DNA of 64,000 bases, taken from positions 2,581,482-2,645,481 of the forward strand of contig JAQFVV010006309.1 of assembly GCA_028023455.1 (NCBI GenBank). Reading direction: 5' to 3'. A model generated the notes under the pieces. The model was not told the origin of the DNA, ran no database searches, and saw nothing but the letters and a program-made list of their open reading frames with translations. Below are positions 52,463-62,167 of the stretch, in pieces (position 1 is the first letter of the stretch; each line of letters begins with the position of its first letter). The stretch comes from Epiperipatus broadwayi. Taxonomy: Eukaryota > Onychophora > Udeonychophora > Euonychophora > Peripatidae. Made by a program: the position numbers and the translations under genes.

Positions 52463-54641
52463 CTATAATCAGAGCACACTTGGAAAGGGGTAAAAAACTG
52501 TTTACCTATTTAGAACAACTAAAAGTGATCATTTATTTTTAAAAAATTATAAACAATAAAAAATTTTGAATATTTTTATTATTTATAATAGCACTCTTAA
52601 AAAAATTACTTGACTTTTATCAACTTAATAAACATAAATGATAAAAAAGAATTATAGTGTTATTCTAAAAATATATTAGAATAAAAAAATGGCATGTTGC
52701 TTATTCAAAAAACCATAATAAATTACTTTTAAAAATATTTAAAATGTATGCAAATAAAATCACTTCTTAATATTAACTTCCAAGATCATCATAAATCAAA
52801 GATAAATTTATAAATATCTTAAATTTTAAAAGCAAAACTTGCTAGGATTATGAAAAGTCATATAGAAAAAAATAGCCAAAAATTAAAACAGTGGTATTAT
52901 TATACCAAAAACATGGGGGGGTGGGGGTGGAGTAGATCTGTCCTTTTTTGACTGAAAACATTAGTTTTTTTAATCGCATACTGGACAGGAAATCTTGTAA
53001 AATTTAAAAATAAAATAGTTTTTTTTATAGGTTAACCTACATGTTTCTGTAGGAATTTCAATAAAATGATCAAAGTGAATAGATTTATAGTTTAAAAGAG
53101 AATTTTAATAATTATAAGGTAATAAAATTTTTAGAAAAATTGGCAAATATAAATAATATAGCTTTTACAAATTGAGTCCAGATCTCAATCTTTTACATGT
53201 TTATCATTTATTCAGTTTTAACCAGTATGATTTACAAGAGTCAATATTTTTTTTTTGCATTCACAATTTTGGTAGCAAACCTTTATTATTAATAATCATT
53301 TATTAAACTACAGATTTATCTAATTGCATTTTACCAAAAACATCTACAGAAATCTTGAGGAATCATTATTTAGTAGATGAAATTATTATTTCTGTAACCC
53401 AGGTTAATTTCTAGATTTCGGTTACAGAACTCCCATTAGTTCCATTTATTAACTAAACGTACACTAGATAATTCTGAATTATTGTGAAATACAGTTTAAA
53501 AAACATATTGGAAAAAATATTAGGAATTTACCGTGTTTAGTATCAAAAAATAATTTTATTAGCCATAATTTTTATTTCTTTGTATTAACATTCATTAAAC
53601 TACAGTCATACACATAGTAAATAATAAATATAAAATTTTAAAAAAAATTACATTCACACACACACACATATATATATCGCCCTTTAAAAAAAGAAAAAGA
53701 AATCAGAGTTAAAAATAAAATTATTTTAATAAAATGTTTCGCTTTTTAATTTCCGAAACTGAGATTTTATACATTTTGATTTTTGTAATTTATATAATTT
53801 TTTTAACGATTTTTTAAAATGGATTTTGTTCGCAGGTAAATTAGGCATTTGATAAATAGATTATTAAAAATAATACAATTTTTAAAGATTTTTTTTTATT
53901 CTTCATTATATGTTATCAAAAATGATTATTATTTATTAAATATTTTACGATTTTGGTGGGAAGTTTTGCTAAAAATTATTACTGACTTTGTAAAATATTG
54001 ATTTTTTTTCCTTGTCATCTTTTCTTATTCTGAACAAGAACCTGAACTTGTAAATGCTTTTTGATTGCTTGATGTTGAATGCAGTGCTGGGTAGTTTAAG
54101 AGATCAATTTTATGAAGAAATTGGCATCAACTTACTTTGACAAGTAAGAAAGTTTTATTATAGATTATATTTAAAGCCAAACATTGGTTAAATTATTTAA
54201 TGAATATATTCTTCTACCTATTATTGATAAGTAAATGTAAATATATCATGGGAGCAGTAAAAGCCATTTGTCTAATTGTAGAAGCAAAAAAAATCACAAC
54301 TACAAAAAAATAAAATGTTAGACAGTAAGACGTTGAGATTTCCAATGTTTATATAATCCATTTCATAAAACACAAATGCATTCATAGTTAATGCTTTAAA
54401 CTGTTTATATGAATTTTGAAAAGCTGTCTTTTAATTTCTTCTGCAGTGAATTTTACTTTGTGAATTACTTCAACACCTTATTTACTTATATCTCTTCATT
54501 TTATTGTATCCTCAGCCATATCTTTTTATTAAATTATTCAATATTGCATTTTGCTTAGAATGTCTTGAGATAAGATATTCATTCATTTGATCATTATGAA
54601 ATTATTTTCATATCTACTAAACATTACTCTGGTTGGAACAG

Positions 54642-54670
54642 GGTGGCACTACTGTATGGAGAGTTTTGCC
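54642..54670 (+). repeat. end fragment of the hammerhead-bearing retroelement
   Basis: GGTGGCACTACTGTATGGAG followed by AGTTTTGCC matches the conserved outer segment of the copies at 58441 and 58890. Nothing else of the element is recognisable here. Confidence 0.6.
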
Positions 54671-56765
54671 TTGTTTTATTTTCATATCTCTCAACTGTGT
54701 ATTAAATAGAAAATTAAAATTTAAAGCCTCCTTTCTACAAATGTATTAATTTAAACATTCTGAAGCAACTTATTGACTTAATAAATTATTGAGGTTAATA
54801 AATCTATGATTAAATCATAATACCATAACATACTAAATGATTTTTTTTTCTTTTTACAATTTTATATATAATAGTTATTAAATAATCAGCAAAAAAATGT
54901 GCAGATGAGTTTATCTTTGTTTAGATAACAGATTTTATTTATTTACTGTAATTAATGCTGTCCTATATCCATGAATATATTGGACATATTAAAGTAGAAA
55001 TACAGTCTTATATGCTTAAGTGCAGCTTAGATTCCAATAACTGCTTCTGTTTTTGGCATGTAAAAAAAATCAAGTATTTCATCACAATTAATAATTATTG
55101 TAACTAATATTTTTATGTAGATTTGCTATTTTACCTAATTTATTCTTTGGAAATGACACTATCTTTGTAACACAAAGACATTTGAAAAGTTATATTTAAG
55201 GATGCTTTATAATTTTTTGAAAAATATAATAGCAAGATCATAAGAGCAATAAATATGTTGTTCAACATTCTCAATGTGATACTATATAGTTCACTATTGT
55301 AAAAGTGCATTTTTTTTTAGTTGGAAATGGGAATTTAATGAACAATATAAGATTTCTAAAAATATTTTATGGGAACTTTGAGTATTGGAGGATAGGATAA
55401 GGATATCCTCAGATTATCTCTAGAACATTGTGAAGAGGTACTGTGTTGATTATTTTTTCAGAAGATATGGCAGAAGCTAAAATGAGTTGGAGAACTATAA
55501 TTAAACAGTGTGTTGAATTATCTTAGAAACAAAGGTTTGCTACAGTAGAAATAAAATAACAGCATTTTAAAACACCACATAAAAAGACAAATGGACCAAT
55601 GTTTTCTATATGTTAGTGTATTCACAGTTTGGTTTGTATAATCATTAAATAGTGGTCATTTCTAATACCTTATTATTTTAATTTTTTTTTTGTTTTGTTA
55701 TCTTTTTAAACTCATTTGTGAATGTCTGCTGCTGCTAATAATGTTTTTTTTTTTTAAAAAAAATTAATTAATAAAAGTAATATGCAAATTCATGTAATTA
55801 ATATATATAATATGTGTATGGACTCTATTTAATGAGCTTTTACATAAAGGAATATCATACTTTAATAAATAAATACTGAATATATTCTGCCAGAAAATAG
55901 CTTATTCATGTTATTTATTAAAAAATACTTAAGTGATTCAATTATAGAATAATATCAATATGATAAATTTCTATATTCTTACACATGCAATATATGTTCA
56001 AAGATTATTGCAAATATCACAATTTAAAACTTGCTGTGTTTTTTTTTATATATATATTATTGTAAACCTTTTTTCCATATAAATTCTATGATATTATATG
56101 ATTTGAATGAATATTTTTGGAAACATTTCTGTTTTAGTAAACCAAATTAAGGAGTTAGTAGTCATAATTTTTTATATTTCTGCTTTATTTCTTTCTTCTC
56201 CAGCATAAGCTTTATGATTTCAAAGACCATTTCGATTCTAATATGAATCTTAATAACTGACTTTTTGTCCAAGGATTATTTCTTACATTTTTATAATATC
56301 TCTATATAAAATGTCTTTGTTTTTCAAAAATATTGTTAAAATAATTGCTGCAGTGAGGATCCTTGGATTTGTAAGCAGTGTACCTGAATCTTTGGACAAA
56401 ATACACTCCTTCAGATCCATCCATTACCTTTTTTATTAACTATAAAACTGTTAGCACAAACAGAAAACACACAACACTGTTTTAATCCAAATTATATCAC
56501 TTGTATATTCATACAAATCTGAACCTAGTTGAGTATCTATATATTTGATGTCTTTGATTTTGCAATAATTATATTTACCATTATATTTTGGCAAGGTTTC
56601 ATATTATAACATCAAAACACTACTTGATTACCCTTTTTATGCTTACACAAGCTGTTAAAACAATAACATTTTTTACGCAGTAGTATCAACTAATGCAAGC
56701 TTTACTAATCAGTGGATAATGGATATCATGCATTACAATCTATACCCTATGCATATCTATCAAAT

Positions 56766-56808
56766 AATACCAGACTGGTTTGTAGTTTGTGGCTTTCATC
56801 AGTGAAGA
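56766..56808 (-). ncRNA. degenerate hammerhead-like motif
   Basis: On the minus strand the core CTGATGA is intact, but GAAAC has become CAAAC and helix II no longer pairs (AGCC with ACTA). GTC and a partial helix I remain. Expected to be inactive. Confidence 0.4.
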
Positions 56809-57294
56809 CCCTTGGTTCTGGAATCAGTGCACTTGGATCTTTGAATTTTATACACTCCTCCATATCCACAGTTTACTTTTTTGGTTATCTATTAAGCTAT
56901 TAAAGACTCTGGGAGGATTGGATAGATGAGGCCCAGGAATTTGGGGTATGCTGTTTAACTTCTAACAACCACTGATTACTAAAGCTTGCACTAGGTGGCA
57001 CTTTTATGTGAAAAAAATGCTACGGTTTTGACAGATTATGTAAACATAAAAAGGTAATTATATTGATGTTTTAATAGTCTAATGCCAAACCTGCCAAAAG
57101 ATAATGCTGACTATGCTTATTAAAAACAAAAACACCAAAATGTATATCAATGAACTGTGTTCAGACCTGTATGATTGTACAAATGAATTAGCTTGGATTG
57201 AAAACATTATAGAGTTTTCAAATTTGGACTAATAGCTTTATAGTTACCAAAAAGGTAAAAGGTAGGTGCTGCATTGAACTCCCAAAAATGAGGC

Positions 57295-57336
57295 TTCTCA
57301 TTGATGAAAGTCATAAGCTAGAAATTAGTCTGAAAA
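57295..57336 (+). ncRNA. degenerate hammerhead-like motif
   Basis: TTGATGA replaces CTGATGA, helix II is AGT/GCT (one G-U or mismatch), GAAA and GTC are kept, and helix I pairs weakly. The loss of the invariant first C of the core should inactivate it. Confidence 0.4.
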
Positions 57337-57866
57337 TATTAGATAGGTAGGCATTGGATAGAGATTATGTTGTATAAAGTCTAGCATCCACTGATTACCA
57401 AAGCTCACACAAGGTGGCATTATTGTTTGGAAAAAAATTGCTACTGTTTTAGCAGTCTGTGCAAACTTAAAAAAGGCGATCATGTGATGGTTTAATGATT
57501 TTATTTTCAAAGATTAATTTTTTTTCCATTTAGATGCTCCATTATCAGTCCAGCTAATAATCTTACACATTTGATATCTATGTGGTGAAGCTAAGTAAAA
57601 AAAAATGGCCATGACTTAGCAATTCGGTGTAGGGGGGGGGGGGTTGTTGGAGCTTTTGTCTATTAATGCATTTTAAAAGATTTTTACATTGTATATTTTA
57701 TGTATATTATTTATATTAATAATGGAATATATGGATCATAAGAATAATGGCTTTAAAAATAACTTCTGTGCCAAAAATATTAATAGGAAATTTGATATCT
57801 TTAAAAGCAACATAACATTTTTTTTAATTTTAAACTAGTCGCGTTGAGCGAATTCGCCAACAAGGA

Positions 57867-58001
57867 TAATTCTCACGTCTTGCGTTGTTAGCCAGAGAGG
57901 TATCGCAGCTGTTAAGCAAGCAAGTAGTTGGTTGCAGACGGTTGTGGGTTCGTGTCCTGGACGATGCTATGACATATGAAAAAAAAGACTAATTCTCACG
58001 T
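57867..58001 (+). mobile_element. tRNA-derived SINE, complete copy with 12 bp TSD
   Basis: TAATTCTCACGT lies at 57867-57878 and 57990-58001, so the SINE is 57879-57989, 111 bp. It has a seven-pair acceptor-like stem (GCGTTGT with ACGATGC), box A TAGCCAGAGAGGT, a class II-like long middle, box B GGGTTCGTGTCC, the end GATGCTATGACATATG and an A8 tail. Pol III promoter boxes are in place. It is the best-preserved of three copies (others at 2496 and 19660) and defines the family. The middle resembles Leu-type tRNA, but parentage is uncertain. Confidence 0.85.
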
Positions 58002-58311
58002 GTCCCTCCAATAAATGTATTATTAGTCGCTTAATTACAAAGAACTTCAATGGAATCATGATATTGGCTATATTTGTAATAAGCCATGATGAGCTCACAA
58101 GTATTTTTGTAATACAATATGAATTATTTACTGCATTGATCTATAAATATACAGTATTTTTCAACATACACAAGCATAAATATATATATATATATCACTT
58201 AAACAGAGCAAAACTCTCCATACATTATTGCCACCTGTGCTAAACAGAGTAATCAATGGATGCCAGAAGGCTTGTGCATAAAATCCTTATCTAATGCCTA
58301 CTCATCCAATA

Positions 58312-58353
58312 TCCCCAGACTAGTTTCTGGCTTGTGGCCTTCGTCAGTGAGGA
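58312..58353 (-). ncRNA. hammerhead-like ribozyme motif, intact copy
   Basis: On the minus strand: TCCTCA, core CTGACGA (58347-58341), helix II GGC/GCC with loop CACAA (CATAA in the 11.1 kb copy), GAAA (58327-58324), palindromic ACTAGT, triplet GTC (58320-58318) and TGGGGA pairing back to TCCTCA. The motif is identical to the 11.1 kb copy except for a loop base, so the structure is kept between two insertions with different TSDs. Confidence 0.65.
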
Positions 58354-58776
58354 GCTTTGAATCTGAGAGCACTGCATCTAGATCTTAGGATCTAATGCAA
58401 CCCTCTAGCAACCACCATTGATTACTCTGTTTAGCACAGGTGGCAATACTGTATGGAGAGTTTTGCTCTGTTTATCAACAATTAATGTGCTAGTATAGGA
58501 AATGTGATCATGTGATGATTAATGGCTTAATACCAATCCTGCCTAATAGGATAGTGGTGGCTATGGTTGTAAAAGAGCCAAAGACACCAAAATGTATGGG
58601 TGCTGAACTGAGTTCAGACCCATATGACTATATAAGCTATTGAGCTTAGATTGAAAATATTTTTTTTGTTTTCAATTTCATTCTCATAGTTTTGTAGTTA
58701 AGTAGAGATAAAAGGTGGTTGCTAGAGGGTTGTATTAGATCCTAAGATCTAGATGCAGTGCTCTCAGATTCAAAGC

Positions 58777-58814
58777 TCCTCACTGACAAAGGCCACAAGC
58801 CACTAGTCTGGGGA
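58777..58814 (+). ncRNA. broken hammerhead-like motif in the direct unit
   Basis: Helix I strands TCCTCA and TGGGGA are kept, but the core is CTGACAA and four bases of the GAAA segment are missing. Within the same insertion, the inverted copy at 58312-58353 is intact. Confidence 0.55.
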
Positions 58815-60067
58815 TGTTGGATGAGTAGGCATTAGATAAGGATTTTATGCACAAGCCTTCTGGCATCCATTGATTACTCTGTTTAGCACAGGTGGCAATA
58901 CTGTATGGAGAGTTTTGCTCTGTTTATCAACAATTAATGTGATAGTATAGGAAATGTGATCATGTGATGCTTAATATATATCACTTCTTATAATCATTTT
59001 CCAGTAACTTATATAACCACAATGTGTCAAAAACTTATAAACACTTAATCAAACGAATTATACATAACTCGAAATAATAAACAACTGATTTGTAGATCGT
59101 TTATTGTCACATGATTAATTTTAAAAATGGCACCTTGAGAAGATTCATTTGGAAATGAAAATCGATTTGGTGGTATTAAATTAAATTGCATACAAACCAA
59201 TTGTCTATTATTTTGAGCAATATATAATTCGATTGATTAAGTGTATATATATATACTTTTTTTACGCATATAGTTATGTGTGTATAAATTACTATTCCAG
59301 TATAAACAAAATTTAAAAATAATAATAATGTAGTTATTAATAATAAAATGAGAAAACATATTTGCATATATATTTATTTTGTATATTAATTAATATTCCT
59401 TCAAAAATAATAACAATAATTTATTGTAACATATTTATTAAAATAAAAAAATTGGAAGCAAAATATCAGATTTTTATTATCTGAAGTTGGTGTTGTATCA
59501 AATCAATCCCGTTTTATCACAAAAGTCATACATTGTCTTAAGGAAACATTGCTTCTCTGGTTGTTTTGTTTTTAAATCCATAAAACTTCACAATCTATAC
59601 AGATATTCTTACTTACGATTCTATAGTTTTTGGCTAAATTCAGCGTATACATAACATTAGCTTAAATATTTTACCTTTTTTTTCTATGATTATTAAATTA
59701 GTAGGTTTCATTTTGTCATGCAAGGAAAATACTTAATGAATTCTCTTAAATTTTATAAAGCTTTTAACTTTACAATTAGAAAACATTTATTAGACAAAAT
59801 ATCAAATTTTTGGAAAAGAAAAAAAGTGAAAAATAATGTGTGTGCTTTCAATACAACTAGAAGAAGCTTAATTAATAAGTGAAGTCACAAACTTCAAAAT
59901 CGTGTGATGGATTTAGATAAAATGGTTCAATAGAAAAAAATGGCAGACATGTAAAATTTTTTATTCACATTTATTTTGGATATCGTATAATTGATGCAGT
60001 ATATGCTGATACATTGCATATTGTCGCTTCACTATATGCAGTATTGTGGACTGTCTGAAAATAAAAC

Positions 60068-60966
60068 AAATTATGGTACTGTGGTATTAGAGCTGCGACA
60101 TGAAGAAGAGTTACAATCGTTTAATCATTAAATTAATTAGGTTATTAAATCAAAACACATCTTAAAATCTACATTTAAAAAAAAAAACAATTTAACAAAA
60201 AAAGAAATACGAAAAGCATTAATGCAAAAAATAGTTAAAATGCATGTTTAAATCAAAGTGAGTGTGTGTTTGCACGTGAATATTTTGCATAATCTATTTT
60301 AATACATTGTACAGGCTTACACCTGCATTTGTATATGTAATATATGCGGGATTCGAACTCAGACTTACACATGACCTACAACTCTCAGTGTCAACTTATA
60401 TTGCTGACTCATCTGCTCACACACATGTTGAAAAGATAAATAATCACCAATAATAGACGTATTTTGTGCTAAACCAGCACTCATCAGTTGGTTCAGATTA
60501 CCACTTCCACACATATATGCAATTAGTACTCAGCTTTATATTAAGATAGCCAATCTTCATACTTTAATGAGTGCTACATATATTGGTGATTATTTATCTT
60601 TTCAACATGTGTGTGATCAGGTGAGTCATCAATATAAGATGGCACTGAGAGTTGTAGGTCGTGTGAAAGTGTGAGTTCAAATCCTGCCTATATTACATAT
60701 ATAAATGCAGGTATAAGCCTGTACAATGTAGTAAAATAGATTATGCAGAATATCCACGTGCAAACAAACACTCAATTTGATTTAAACACGCATTTTAACT
60801 ATTCTTCACATTAATGCTTTTCCTACTTTTTTTTTGTTAAATTGTTTTTTTTTAATGTAGATTTTAAAATATGTTTTTGCTTTAATAACCTAATTAATTT
60901 AATGATTAAACAATTATAATTCTTCATGTCATGTTGCAGCTCTAATACCACAGTACCGAAATTATG
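60068..60966. mobile_element. 883 bp foldback element with 8 bp TSD
   Basis: AAATTATG occurs at 60068-60075 and 60959-60966. Between them two arms of about 385-390 bp (60076-60460 and about 60575-60958) are inverted complements at roughly 85-90 percent, around a 110 base middle that itself holds a short inverted pair (AGCACTCAT / ATGAGTGCT). Ends read GTACTGTGGTATTAGAGCTG. Each arm contains a box B-like word (GAGTTCGAATCCCGC on the minus strand at about 60350; GAGTTCAAATCCTGC at about 60672). An 8 bp duplication with inverted ends would fit a hAT-like DNA transposon; two SINE-like copies inserted head to head is the alternative. No coding frame is present. Confidence 0.7.
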
Positions 60967-61555
60967 TAGTATAGAGATAGATTAACAAGAGTTCAATATT
61001 TTTTAAATAAAAATACTTTTAAATAATGACCCAAAAATTAAGATGACTAGTTTTAATCATATATATATTGTAACGGTATATAAATATGCCATTACATTAT
61101 TTTAAAACTAAAAAAGATCACAAAGAAAAATTGATTTATTAAAATGAAAAAAAAAACTTAACTTAAAAACTGAAAATTAAAAGTTGTGTAACATATATAG
61201 ATCACACAGATAGGAAACTTTGAAGGCTTTTACAGATAAAAGCATTTGAAAGTATTTTTTTTGTAAAAAAGTAAAAATATAAAGATTGATATTTTAAAAA
61301 TAGAAATAATGTTGATTTCTATAGTCTTAGAAAATGGAAGTGATTGTCTTATTAATTAAATGATTGTTCAAAAGCAAACTAACTCGTGAGGCATGTAAAA
61401 TAAATTAAATGGTCAGATAAGAGAATACAAAGGAATTAAATGACCAATGCAAACACGAAAATGACAGCATGGACCATAACTGAAACATGAATGGATTAGT
61501 GACGTCTTGCTCTTTGAATCCAAAGATTGGATGATAAGAGACTAATAAAAATATA

Positions 61556-61693
61556 AAAGCCAAATTATTCTAGGGATTGTTATCTGAGAGCTGACTATGA
61601 ATATGTCGTTATAACTGGCTATATTGCAGATTTTCACGATGTGGAAGTCTGCAATAAGTTTGATTTTCCAGACAACCAGCTGAGGCCTCTGGA
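61556..61693 (+). other. coding-like island, possible terminal exon
   Basis: An ATG-less frame after the AG of TTATTCTAG is open to a TGA at about 61691-61693. It reads YEYVVITGYIADFHDVEVCN, then KFDFPDNQLRPLDDSS. GC content and residue mix are well above the surroundings. On the minus strand the acceptor-like CATTCATTTGGTCAG (about 61705) could also start an exon, but its frames stop early. No family recognised. Confidence 0.3.
61623..61655 (+). other. 15 bp RNA hairpin
   Basis: ATTGCAGATTTTCAC (61623-61637) pairs with GTGGAAGTCTGCAAT (61641-61655) over a 3 base loop. The only two non-Watson-Crick positions are U-G when read as plus-strand RNA and A-C when read as minus-strand RNA, so the stem favours a plus-strand transcript. 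Confidence 0.5.
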
Positions 61694-62065
61694 TGACAGT
61701 TCCTGACCAAATGAATGGCAAGTAGCGGTTTCATTTCAAAGAATGACAAAATCTACGAAAGTGATCACGAAGACGGATCCCTAAAATCTGCTCAATCCGT
61801 AATGTATGAACTATAGTGTCTATTTAATAAGAACTTTCCTAAAAATTGCAATTAATAAATAGCTGAAAATAAGAACTCTTATCTGATTTAAAAATGCAAA
61901 ATCAATTATTAATATTTTTTTATGCAGATGTTTAAGCAATCATTTCCATTTCATTTTTTTTGTGTGTGTGTATATTATGTTCTAATTAAAAGTTACGTTA
62001 AAGTTGGGAGGGTTCAATTTCATTACCTGATATGTATGTGTTTTGCTGTCGGTTGCTTCACTTAC

Positions 62066-62167
62066 CCCTTTGAATGACTCGATTTGTTTTCGGGAAAACT
62101 TCGTATGGGAAGGACCGTTAGTAGCACATGCATCTCGGTAAAAAAATTCACCCTCGGAAATATCCAT
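62066..62167 (-). CDS. likely first coding exon, minus-strand gene
   Basis: ATG at 62167 opens a 34-codon, phase 0 frame, MDISEGEFFYRDACATNGPS then HTKFSRKQIESFKG, which ends at a consensus donor, GGG/GTAAGTG (62065-62060). The ATG follows ACTGCACAG, so it may also be an internal exon using that AG. CpG is frequent here, unlike the flanks, as at many invertebrate 5' exons. A polar N-terminus followed by FSRKQ would fit the cytosolic tail before helix 1 of an MFS transporter (compare L/F-S/T-R-E/K-Q in SLC18B1-like proteins). Whether it belongs with the exons at 50.9-48.6 kb, 11 kb downstream on the same strand, is inference. A second donor (CAG/GTAATG) lies 27 bases further. Confidence 0.5.

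Larger units (their letters stand above)
56340..57500. mobile_element. old hammerhead-bearing retroelement, inverted and tandem units
   Basis: Minus-orientation units repeat with a 449 bp period (56353 and 56802). They are followed by plus-orientation units with a 419 bp period (CCACTGATTAC at 56969 and 57388). The right end, GATCATGTGATGGTTTAATG (57479-57498), is the family's outer end. The insertion thus has the same inverted-plus-tandem plan as 58188-58986 but is older: hammerhead cores are damaged and no target duplication is visible. Confidence 0.65.
58188..58986. mobile_element. hammerhead-bearing retroelement, most complete copy (773 bp, 13 bp TSD)
   Basis: ATATATATCACTT flanks the insertion at 58188-58200 and 58974-58986. 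Inside, 58201-58406 is an inverted copy of about 58727-58930. A full plus-orientation unit runs from 58415 to 58866, and a partial second unit starts at 58867 (period 452 bp, CCATTGATTACTCTG at both starts). Tandem partial units with inverted pieces are known for Penelope-like elements, whose long-terminal units carry hammerhead ribozymes, and tandem hammerhead units are known for retrozymes. There is no reverse transcriptase or GIY-YIG frame here, so the element is non-autonomous. The last 10 bp of TSD overlap a (TA)n tract, which slightly weakens the TSD. Confidence 0.8.

Noticed and set aside
55400-55455. Similarity to 47005-47055 (ATCTCTRGAAYATTG...AAGAGGT.CTGTG)
   Set aside because: About 22 of 28 aligned bases agree, which may mark a LINE fragment, but the match is too short to call an element or its borders.
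60330-60700. Functional tRNA genes in the foldback arms
   Set aside because: Box B-like words are present, but no complete clover-leaf with acceptor stem can be drawn.
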